Source of the DNA: Paenimyroides baculatum
GTDB lineage: Bacteria > Bacteroidota > Bacteroidia > Flavobacteriales > Flavobacteriaceae
Reading direction: 5' to 3'
Length of the DNA stretch: 61,711 nucleotides
Assembly: GCF_008629655.1 (NCBI RefSeq)
Contig: NZ_VWSG01000015.1
Location: 1-61,711, forward strand
The position numbers and the translations under genes were made by a program. This document shows positions 55,195-61,711 of this stretch, one piece after another; the first letter of the stretch is position 1; each line of letters starts with the position of its first letter. The notes beneath the pieces were generated by a model. That model did not search any database. It saw only the letters and a list, made by a program, of their open reading frames with translations, and was not told the origin of the DNA.

Positions 55195-55825
55195 GATCTA
55201 CCTTGTATGGAACATATTTACAGCTCAGTTTTATGTAGGGTCAACAACAAAAGAAATCAAAGGTCGTATACTAGACCACTTCCAAAAAAGTGCAAAAAAA
55301 GTTGACAATAAATTTCATAAAGCCATTGAGAACTACGGTTCTCAGGCTTTTGATTATTTATGGATTGACTTTACCGATACAACTGATGAATTAGCTCAAA
55401 AAGAAGCCTATTATATTGAAGCATATAATGCATTGTCGGCTGGGTACAATTCAGATAGAGGTGGTGGTTTTCGAAAAACGATTTATAAGTTTGAAATGAA
55501 CAACATTGAGCCAATAGCAACATATGATACGTTAGAGGAAGCTGGTAACTCTGTAAATGCTTCACGTAAAACAATAAGCAATGCTTGTTTAGGTAGTTTA
55601 AAGACAGCAAAAGGATTCTTATGGTCTTATACTCCAGAATATCCAGAGGTCGAAGATAAACGTTCTAAAATAGTATATCAATATGGTTTAGATGGTTTAT
55701 TGTTGGCTACTTTTAGCACTGCTTGTGAAGCATCTAAAGTACTTGGTATTGGTTTATCATCCATTACACGCTGTTGTAGAGGTGAACGTAAACAAACATC
55801 AGGTTATAAGTTTTGTTACAAATAA
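55187..55825 (+). CDS. GIY-YIG endonuclease with NUMOD-type repeats
   Basis: 212 residues. The nuclease domain (about 1-90) starts MNKIYLVWNIFTAQFYVGST: IYLVWN replaces canonical GIY, and YVG is intact. R27 is in KGRILDHF and the metal-binding Glu is in KEAYYIEAYN. Two helix-turn-helix NUMOD-like repeats follow (KFEMNNIEPIATYDTLEEAG; YGLDGLLLATFSTACEASKV), each ending in a G[FY]-type motif. It overlaps the helicase stop by 8 bases behind a strong RBS (GAGGAAGGAG). It may be a homing-type nuclease that promotes spread of the island. Confidence 0.88.
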   Translation: MNKIYLVWNIFTAQFYVGSTTKEIKGRILDHFQKSAKKVDNKFHKAIENYGSQAFDYLWIDFTDTTDELAQKEAYYIEAYNALSAGYNSDRGGGFRKTIYKFEMNNIEPIATYDTLEEAGNSVNASRKTISNACLGSLKTAKGFLWSYTPEYPEVEDKRSKIVYQYGLDGLLLATFSTACEASKVLGIGLSSITRCCRGERKQTSGYKFCYK

Positions 55826-55975
55826 TTGTATCATGAAGCACTTTGCTTGTCTTAAATTTTAACATATTTTGGTATGAACTTTTTAAAATTAAAATACATT
55901 GTATTAATGTTAGTTTTTAATAAAAATTACTAATTTAGTAGGATAATGACATATTCAAAATTATAAAAGACTTGG

Positions 55976-57910
55976 ATGGACAATCAACTACAATCAATTT
56001 CTAAATTTTTTACTGAAAGACTATTTCGAATTCCAGATTATCAAAGAGGATATGCATGGACCGAGAAGCAATTAAAAGAATTTTGGAATGACATAGAGCA
56101 ATTAGATGACGCTAAAAATCATTATGTTGGTGTATTAACATTAGAATCTGTTCCTAAACACATAACAGAAAAGTGGGAAGAAGATACATGGATTATTGAA
56201 AAAAAAAATTACGAGACATTATACATTGTTGATGGGCAACAACGACTTACTACAGTAATAATACTTATACAAGCATTAATTGAGTCAATAGAGAATTCAC
56301 AAATGCTAAATTATACAACTTTAGGGGACATAAAAAAGAAATTTATCTATGAATCTATAGATAATGGAATATCTAGATCATATATTTTTGGTTATGAGAA
56401 AGATAATCCTTCCTATGAATACTTAAAAAATAATATTTTTTTAGAAACATCAATTGGTGGTTATAGCAATGAAGTAACAATATATACACACAATCTTGAA
56501 AAGGCAAAGTTATTTTTCGAAGAAAAACTAAAAGATCTATCTATCCAACAAAAGGAAGTTATTTACAGGAAAATTACTCAAAATCTTTTATTCAATATTT
56601 ATACAATTAGTGATGATATAGATGTATTTGTAGCTTTTGAAACAATGAATAATAGAGGTAAACCGCTAACAAATCTAGAATTGCTAAAAAATAGATTGAT
56701 ATATTTAAGTACTAAATTAAATTGTAAAGAAGACGATAAAAAAATTCTCCGTAAGATAATAAATGATGGATGGAAAGGTGTTTATCATTATCTTGGGGTA
56801 AATAAAGATAATCCTTTAAATGATGACAGATTTTTAATAGTTCACAGAGATTTATTTTTTGGGAAGGAAATTTTTAACGAAGAAAATAAGTATAAGAGAT
56901 ATAGATATTATAGGTATCATGAAGAGAATGAAGATTTTTTATTAGAAGATAAATTTAATTTAAAAAATATAACTGATTTAGATCCATTGGATGTTGTTAG
57001 TCTAATAAAAACGTACGTTGAAAGCCTTCAACAATCAGTTATAGTTTGGAATAATTTGAACAATCCTTTACTAAATAATGGCTTTGATGAAGATGAGAAA
57101 ATTTATTTGGATAAAATCAATAGGTTAGAGGATAGAGATATTCTTAGACTTTTGTTAGTTGTGTATCAAAAAAAGGTAAGTAAATCATTAAAAATTAAAC
57201 TTTTAAAAAAAATTGAACAAATCAGCTTTTTAAGCTTTCTAACTTCTTGGAGATTCAAAATTGAGGAAATAAATTTCCATGAATATTCATATAAAATTTA
57301 CAATGATGATGTGAAAATTTTAGAATTCTATGATATTGTTGAACAAAAGATTAATACAATTTTAAATCATCCTGAATTTATTGAAAAAGTAATTGAATTT
57401 TTTAATGAATCCAATTTTTATAATTGGAGAGGGATTAGATATTTCTTATATGAGTATGAACACAGTTTATATAAAAAATCTAAAACTCAAAAAGGTAAAC
57501 TTGATTGGGTGAATTTTAAAGAAGAGAAGCGTGATTTTATTACAGTAGAGCACATTTTTCCACAAACTGTTAACCATGATTGTTGGAAGAAAAACTTTTC
57601 TAGCTATAGTTTAAAACAAAGAAGAATATTAAATAATTCTTTAGGTAATTTACTTCCTCTCTCGAAACCAAAAAACTCTAGTCTACAGAATAAATGTTTT
57701 AAAGATAAAATTGATGGTAAAACAGAATATGTTGGCTTTAGATTTGGATCATACTCTGAAAATGAAATTACTAAATATACCGATTGGACTCCCGAAACTA
57801 TAAAAGAGAGAGGTATAAAACTTTTAAAATTTATGGAAAAAAGATGGGGTCTCGATTTTAAGGATGATGAAATAAGATTAAAAATTTTAAATTTAGATTT
57901 TCTAAAGTAG
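55976..57910 (+). CDS. GmrSD-like DUF262-DUF1524 nuclease
   Basis: 644 residues. The N-terminal DUF262 has RIPDYQRGYAWTEKQLKEFW (about 18-37) and LYIVDGQQRLTTVIILIQAL (about 85-104), the DGQQR nucleotide-hydrolysis motif. The C-terminal DUF1524 HNH-like domain has FITVEHIFPQTVN (His near 525), then NNSLGNLLPLSKPKNSSLQN. This is the single-chain GmrSD layout, a type IV or modification-dependent phage restriction enzyme. No methylase accompanies it. Arg is mostly AGA, unlike the CGT-rich core genes. Confidence 0.9.
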   Translation: MDNQLQSISKFFTERLFRIPDYQRGYAWTEKQLKEFWNDIEQLDDAKNHYVGVLTLESVPKHITEKWEEDTWIIEKKNYETLYIVDGQQRLTTVIILIQALIESIENSQMLNYTTLGDIKKKFIYESIDNGISRSYIFGYEKDNPSYEYLKNNIFLETSIGGYSNEVTIYTHNLEKAKLFFEEKLKDLSIQQKEVIYRKITQNLLFNIYTISDDIDVFVAFETMNNRGKPLTNLELLKNRLIYLSTKLNCKEDDKKILRKIINDGWKGVYHYLGVNKDNPLNDDRFLIVHRDLFFGKEIFNEENKYKRYRYYRYHEENEDFLLEDKFNLKNITDLDPLDVVSLIKTYVESLQQSVIVWNNLNNPLLNNGFDEDEKIYLDKINRLEDRDILRLLLVVYQKKVSKSLKIKLLKKIEQISFLSFLTSWRFKIEEINFHEYSYKIYNDDVKILEFYDIVEQKINTILNHPEFIEKVIEFFNESNFYNWRGIRYFLYEYEHSLYKKSKTQKGKLDWVNFKEEKRDFITVEHIFPQTVNHDCWKKNFSSYSLKQRRILNNSLGNLLPLSKPKNSSLQNKCFKDKIDGKTEYVGFRFGSYSENEITKYTDWTPETIKERGIKLLKFMEKRWGLDFKDDEIRLKILNLDFLK

Positions 57911-58119
57911 TATAAAGTAGGACATAGCCTTTAGCATTGATAAATATAGACTTAATAAGATTTTATTAATATTTTTTCTGTTTATATTGGAAATTTATGT
58001 TAAAGTGACTGATTTTTTTATTGGGGGAAAGTTCACTAAATTGAGTAGATGTCATAAAGAAAATAAAAATAATCACAATATAATGTAGCAAAATTAGAGT
58101 ACAATAAAATTATATATAA
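57911..58119. other. Non-coding gap before the cargo trio
   Basis: 209 bases, very A/T-rich, without a gene. A promoter is likely but no clear TTG-N19-TAnnTTTG pair was found. Confidence 0.3.
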
Positions 58120-58776
58120 ATGAAATTACTACAATCACAGAAAAATTCACTTTTTGAAATAATAGAGAGTAATGATTTTTTTTCACATAATCAGTTTGAA
58201 TTAGTTGAAATTGATAGCTCAGGCAATTTTAAAACAAGTATAGTGTTTAAATCAAACAGAACCTTTTATTTTGCTTTTTACGCCAGTGAATTTAGGAATA
58301 ATCTATTTGTAAATTATTCACCAGGTGATGAACAAGTTTTAGACTCAAGCTCTGATATAAGTTTTGACCAAGCTTTAGATTATTTTATTGAATGGTTGCA
58401 CTATTTAAAAAGAGAGGTAAATGCACCTAATTTATGGGAAAAGTTTAAATCTGAAATTTCTGAAATTCATTTTTTAAATAATTTTGACAACGAAAGATTT
58501 TCATTTTATGAATATTTAGAAATTAATTCAAAAATCGAATTATTGAAAGAAAATATTTCAACGATTCCTTTAATATTAAATCAGCAGAATGAAATTATTT
58601 TAAGATTAGATCATTTGAGTGAGACAGCGAAAGAATTAGGCAAATTTGATTGGATAAATTTATTTATAGGAACAATTATGAGTGTCTTAATCCAACTTAA
58701 TGTTACACCAGAAAGTGCAAATGCTCTTTGGGAATTAATAAAAAGAATTTTCAATAATTACTTTCTACAAAAATAA
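58120..58776 (+). CDS. Unknown cargo protein with C-terminal hydrophobic segment
   Basis: 218 residues. The N-terminal domain (about 1-110) is mixed alpha/beta: FELVEIDSSGNFKTSIVFKS, NNLFVNYSPGDEQVLD, then FDQALDYFIEWLHYLKREVN with APNLWEKF. I have the impression this N-terminal pattern recurs in uncharacterised proteins in defence regions, but cannot name it. A helical middle is followed by the hydrophobic DWINLFIGTIMSVLIQLNV (about 184-202), then an amphipathic tail. It could be a sensor joined to a membrane-active effector. Lies between GmrSD-like and HEPN-like genes. Confidence 0.6.
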   Translation: MKLLQSQKNSLFEIIESNDFFSHNQFELVEIDSSGNFKTSIVFKSNRTFYFAFYASEFRNNLFVNYSPGDEQVLDSSSDISFDQALDYFIEWLHYLKREVNAPNLWEKFKSEISEIHFLNNFDNERFSFYEYLEINSKIELLKENISTIPLILNQQNEIILRLDHLSETAKELGKFDWINLFIGTIMSVLIQLNVTPESANALWELIKRIFNNYFLQK

Positions 58777-58917
58777 TCAACAGTAAAAACTTGATCGTTT
58801 AAGTTGTAATTAATAAATCATCAAGATCAACTTTTAAATCAATTAATAATTTTTATTTTTAATTGATTTTTTTGCCTCGATTATATGCATCTTGCGCAAT
58901 AACCATTAATTATTAGT

Positions 58918-59661
58918 ATGAGTGAAGAAAAACAAACTGTTCAAGATATATTTTTGGAAGGAATTTTTTTTAAAGTATATTTTGATAAATATGTGCCAAT
59001 TATTACAGCATCATTTTCTAAATCTGTCAAAGAAAAGAATTATGATAATTTTTTAAACGATAATGAAAGAGAAGTACGTGTGAAAAAATTTTATGAACTT
59101 TTCAATCAATTTACAACTATATTATCAGATTTAGAGAAAACTATTATTTTCTTAAGAATTGAAGATTATCAAGTAGTCGAAAAAGTATATTCTAGCTTAG
59201 AAAATACGCAGAGTTATTATACATATTTTATCGAGAATTATATAATTAGAATTAACTCTTTATCGGATGTTTTGGGTAAAATACTAAACTTAATCTACAA
59301 TACAGAAATTGAAAAAGCAAATCTTTATCTATTTAGAATCAAAATACAACAAAGTTATCCACAATTAAATGAGTTGATAATTGAACTTTTAGAAAAAATA
59401 AAAATTACTAAAGAAAAAAGACATGAGAAATTGCACCAAGGGGAGACTGAATTCGAATATCTAAAAAATGTTGTCTTTTGGAATGAATTATATAGATTAT
59501 TAAATGAACCAATACCTGAATCATTAAAAGAACAGACTAAGGATAATTTGATTAAAATGGTAGATCAGATTGAGCAGGAGATAATTGAGTATGTAATTAT
59601 GTGTAGAAAAATTCTAAATATTTCCTCTGAACAATTAGAGAATTATTTAGACATACCCTAA
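58918..59661 (+). CDS. HEPN-like protein (candidate RNase)
   Basis: 247 residues, all-helical. The central part (YFIENYIIRINSLSDVLGKI, about 103-122) and then ITKEKRHEKLHQGETE contain R168-HEKL-H173, an exact RxxxxH motif of HEPN ribonucleases. The layout resembles Cthe_2314-type HEPN proteins (long first helices, then ENY-x-IRI). HEPN proteins often act as defence or toxin RNases. No adjacent nucleotidyltransferase (MNT) partner is seen; the neighbours are an unknown protein and a dGTPase. Prediction from motif only. Confidence 0.6.
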   Translation: MSEEKQTVQDIFLEGIFFKVYFDKYVPIITASFSKSVKEKNYDNFLNDNEREVRVKKFYELFNQFTTILSDLEKTIIFLRIEDYQVVEKVYSSLENTQSYYTYFIENYIIRINSLSDVLGKILNLIYNTEIEKANLYLFRIKIQQSYPQLNELIIELLEKIKITKEKRHEKLHQGETEFEYLKNVVFWNELYRLLNEPIPESLKEQTKDNLIKMVDQIEQEIIEYVIMCRKILNISSEQLENYLDIP

Positions 59662-59763
59662 AGTATTAATAAAATTAAAATATTATAATTTTAATTTAAA
59701 ATCTGAAATTATACTATTTTTTGTATCATTTTAGAGAATATTAATGTTAATCAAGGATAACTT

Positions 59764-60963
59764 ATGAAAGAACTGTACGAGTACGTAAGAGAGAAAGAAA
59801 ATCAATTGAAAGAAGTTAGTGAAATTAGAGTCAATAATAAATATAAGGCAAATGTTTCTGCTTACAGATCTAATGCTGATGTAGATTATTCTAGGGTTCT
59901 TTACTCATCTGCATTTAGAAGATTGCAAGGAAAAATGCAATTATTCATACCCAAAAGTGATGCGTTTTACAGGAACAGATTGACACATAGTAATGAAGTC
60001 GCTCAAATTGCAAAAACTATTTCAAAGAAGCTAAAGTTAAGCGATATACTTACTGTACAAACATGTTCCCTTGCTCATGATATAGGAAACCCTCCATTTG
60101 GACATGCTGGTGAAAAAGTTTTAAGTAAATGCTCTAAGATTCCATATGAAGGAAATGCTCAAACTTTTAGAATTTTGAGATATATTGAAGAAAGGCATTA
60201 CGATTTTAACGGACTCAATCTTACTATTAGAACAATGCTGGGAATTGTTAAATATTTTAATTCCATTACTCAAAACAAAAAAAAATTCCTTTATGATAAT
60301 GATTATGACATAGTCAAGGAGTGGTTTGAAATTTATAAAATTAATCATAAGACTATCGATTGTGAAATAATGGACATTTCCGACGAAATTGCTTATGCAG
60401 TACATGATTTAGAAGATGGCTTAAAATTAAAATACTTTACTATAGATGAGCTACTGTATGAATTTAGTATTAGCCCCGAATATAAAGATGCTACCGAATA
60501 TTTTAATTCAATAGTTATTTCAGCTAAAGAGTTTGCTGAAAAAGCAGAGATGTATAAAACATCAGAGGAATACTCAATGCTTTTTAGGAAAGAACTTACT
60601 TCAAAATTGGTTAATTGTTTAATTGAGGATATTGGATTGGATTCAAATGGAGTAATAGGATATCAAAAATTAAAAAAACTTTCTCATGGATTAAAAAAGC
60701 TAACTTTTGAAGCTATAAAAAGACAACCAGATATAGTAGAATACGAGCAATTAGGAAATCACATATTAACAAGATTGTTTGAATTATATGCTGATGAACA
60801 ATATAATAAAGATCTTCTCTTACTTCCTGCTAATTATAGATCTATAGACAATAGTAATGCGATGATAATAGATTATTTAGGAGGAATGACGGATTTTTTT
60901 GCAATTCAACAGTATGAAAAATATTTTGGTGCTTTAAAAGATAAAGGTATCTATTTTAAGTAA
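59764..60963 (+). CDS. dGTPase-family HD triphosphohydrolase
   Basis: 399 residues. N-terminal DYSRVLYSSAFRRLQGKMQL, then HD-fold metal ligands H75 (NRLTHSNEVAQIAK), H105-D106 (SLAHDIGNPPFGHAGEKVL) and a later Asp in DISDEIAYAVHDLEDGL (about 207-223). These are the dGTPase/SAMHD1-like hallmarks. It splits dNTPs to nucleosides plus triphosphate. Chromosomal housekeeping and anti-phage nucleotide-depletion roles are both known for the family. Its location on the island behind a HEPN-like gene favours defence. Confidence 0.9.
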   Translation: MKELYEYVREKENQLKEVSEIRVNNKYKANVSAYRSNADVDYSRVLYSSAFRRLQGKMQLFIPKSDAFYRNRLTHSNEVAQIAKTISKKLKLSDILTVQTCSLAHDIGNPPFGHAGEKVLSKCSKIPYEGNAQTFRILRYIEERHYDFNGLNLTIRTMLGIVKYFNSITQNKKKFLYDNDYDIVKEWFEIYKINHKTIDCEIMDISDEIAYAVHDLEDGLKLKYFTIDELLYEFSISPEYKDATEYFNSIVISAKEFAEKAEMYKTSEEYSMLFRKELTSKLVNCLIEDIGLDSNGVIGYQKLKKLSHGLKKLTFEAIKRQPDIVEYEQLGNHILTRLFELYADEQYNKDLLLLPANYRSIDNSNAMIIDYLGGMTDFFAIQQYEKYFGALKDKGIYFK

Positions 60964-61003
60964 TTTTAATGCTAATAGATAGTCTAGCTAATATCAAAAA
61001 AAG

Positions 61004-61035
61004 TTGACAACCTTACTTAAAATTATTTATATTTG
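61004..61035 (+). promoter_or_regulatory. Rightward promoter near attR
   Basis: TTG at 61004-61006 and TATATTTG at 61028-61035 with 21 bases between. It would transcribe through the att repeat toward the region beyond; only a tiny 8-codon frame follows. The att-borne terminator at 61146-61174 would stop most transcripts. Confidence 0.4.
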
Positions 61036-61114
61036 TATGAAAGGCGTAAAATTCGGTTTCTAACGAATATCTGATATAAGTAAACCCTCATGAATAAAGG
61101 GACTCGTGACTTGA

Positions 61115-61227
61115 GTTCGAGCCCAAGAGGGGGAGCAAAATATACAAAGCCTTACAGAAATGTGAGGCTTTTTTGTTGTTTAAAAAGGTTTTGCTGGGTT
61201 CATCAACTTTCATTGCAGAAAATACTA
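61115..61227 (+). repeat. attR: 113-bp direct repeat, right copy
   Basis: Identical to 46851-46963. It contains only the tRNA-Asn 3' tail (T-loop onward), not a full tRNA. The bases just before it (CTTGA) almost restore the T-stem, as expected of a phage-type att site copied from a tRNA. Confidence 0.92.
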
Positions 61228-61299
61228 CGATAATTTAATAGCAACGGATCTTACTTATAGATACATTTTTTAATGCTTATTTAGTAGTTTAAATTCAGA

Positions 61300-61515
61300 A
61301 AAAGGATTCTGTGGTCTTATACACCAGAATATCCAGAGGCTGAAGATAAACGTTCTAAAATAGTATATCAATATGATTTAGATGGTTTATTATTAGCTAC
61401 TTTCGGTTCTGCAAGGGAAGCATCAAAACATTTAGGTATAGGATTGTCATCAATTACACGCTGTTGTAGAGGTGAATGTAAGCAGACGTCAGGTTATAAG
61501 TTTAGTTATTTATGA
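61300..61515 (+). pseudogene. Fragment of a second GIY-YIG/NUMOD gene
   Basis: Translates as WSYTPEYPEAEDKRSKIVYQ and continues through ATFGSAREASKHLGIGLSSI to SGYKFSYL, then stop at 61515. This matches the C-terminal third of the 55187-55825 protein with scattered changes (GSAREASKHLG for STACEASKVLG). One base is missing near 61309 relative to the intact gene (GGATTCTGTGG for GGATTCTTATGG). The N-terminal nuclease part is absent. It lies beyond attR, in other mobile DNA or in the flank. Confidence 0.8.
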
Positions 61516-61533
61516 AAGCTCCTTCGGGAGCTT
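61516..61533 (+). terminator. TTCG-tetraloop hairpin after the fragment
   Basis: AAGCTCC-TTCG-GGAGCTT, a perfect 7-bp stem with a stable tetraloop, directly behind the fragment's stop codon. The following tract is ATTTACTT, so it is only a moderate terminator. Confidence 0.6.
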
Positions 61534-61711
61534 ATTTACTTAAAAAAGAATAGCTGGGATTATTTTGTATATTTGATAATAGTATTATTGTACGTCTTCA
61601 AAGTAAATTAGACAGTTAAATATAAAAACTAATTTAGTGTTTAGTTTATAAATTTATTAATTTTTGTTGGTTGTAGAATTGTCTTCTTTTCTGAATTGTA
61701 CTGTTTTTTAT
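61534..61711. other. Right edge, no gene seen
   Basis: 178 bases, very A/T-rich. A short minus-strand frame is open from the edge (to a stop near 61645) but is too short to call as the tail of a gene. Confidence 0.3.

Larger units (their letters stand above)
46872..61227 (+). mobile_element. tRNA-Asn-integrated satellite-like island
   Basis: About 14.3 kb between a complete tRNA-Asn and a 113-bp repeat of its 3' end. It carries a tyrosine integrase next to attL, a replication set (P-loop ATPase, DUF3871, primase/SF3-type helicase), a GIY-YIG endonuclease, and likely defence cargo (GmrSD-like, HEPN-like, dGTPase). No relaxase, coupling protein, secretion, capsid or terminase gene is seen, so it is not a self-transmissible ICE or complete prophage. 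All genes run in the same direction. Whether it still excises cannot be told. Confidence 0.88.

Noticed and set aside
61037..61063. Eight-codon frame after the rightward promoter near attR
   Set aside because: Too short and without a convincing RBS; the sequence is better explained as an end motif shared with the left side.
46872..61227. Island as an integrative conjugative element or complete prophage
   Set aside because: No relaxase, TraG-like coupling protein, type IV secretion, capsid, portal or terminase gene can be seen.

Overview
The window looks like a chromosome segment of a Flavobacteriaceae bacterium (Bacteroidota; Flavobacterium, Myroides or a close relative). Four things suggest this. 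Promoter-like sites have the Bacteroidota form TTG-N19/20-TAnnTTTG. An M1 peptidase ends in a type IX secretion sorting domain. Several genes belong to families typical of the phylum (IPExxxVDY, DUF4286, DUF3871). Gene order includes acpP-fabF-rnc-pyk, rimP-nusA-infB and sdhCAB. The DNA is AT-rich throughout.

Positions 1-46,500 are core chromosome: recX, a small coiled-coil gene, tRNA-Leu(CAA), prs and rplY; the leftward acpP-fabF-rnc-IPExxxVDY-pyk cluster; purN, rnhA, a parDE toxin-antitoxin pair, a PfkB kinase and a long PurF paralogue; small secreted proteins; pepP, a Crp-type regulator and a ChaN-like protein; sdhCAB; a nitrilase, an Ig-like lipoprotein, comF, glyS and a two-domain universal stress protein; rimP-nusA-infB behind a terminator-like leader hairpin; a zinc peptidase; a 2-hydroxyacid dehydrogenase fused to a TM2 domain; a GbsR regulator with two matching operator-like sites and a small membrane-protein cluster; marR-VOC; mgtE-rsmA-DUF4286-serS; an M1 peptidase; and rseP. 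Position 9194-9716 is a paralogue of its neighbour broken by one extra base in a 7-base homopolymer.

Positions 46,517-46,910 hold three identical tRNA-Asn(GTT) genes with a promoter and a terminator. The 3' end of the third tRNA plus its downstream flank (113 bp, 46851-46963) is repeated exactly at 61115-61227. These copies bracket a mobile element of about 14 kb.

The element runs left to right as: tyrosine integrase; a strongly structured non-coding stretch; two lipoproteins and a small membrane protein; a second non-coding stretch ending in a terminator; a P-loop ATPase with a DUF3871 protein; a primase/SF3-type helicase overlapping a GIY-YIG endonuclease; then cargo. The cargo is a single-chain GmrSD-like DUF262-DUF1524 nuclease, an unrecognised protein with a hydrophobic C-terminal segment, a HEPN-like protein with an RxxxxH motif, and a dGTPase-family HD hydrolase. 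There is no relaxase, type IV secretion, capsid or terminase gene, so it resembles a satellite-like replicating island carrying anti-phage cargo. A frameshifted fragment of a second GIY-YIG gene just beyond the right repeat suggests stacked related elements at this tRNA. The cargo genes are visibly richer in A/T and in AGA arginine codons than the core genes.
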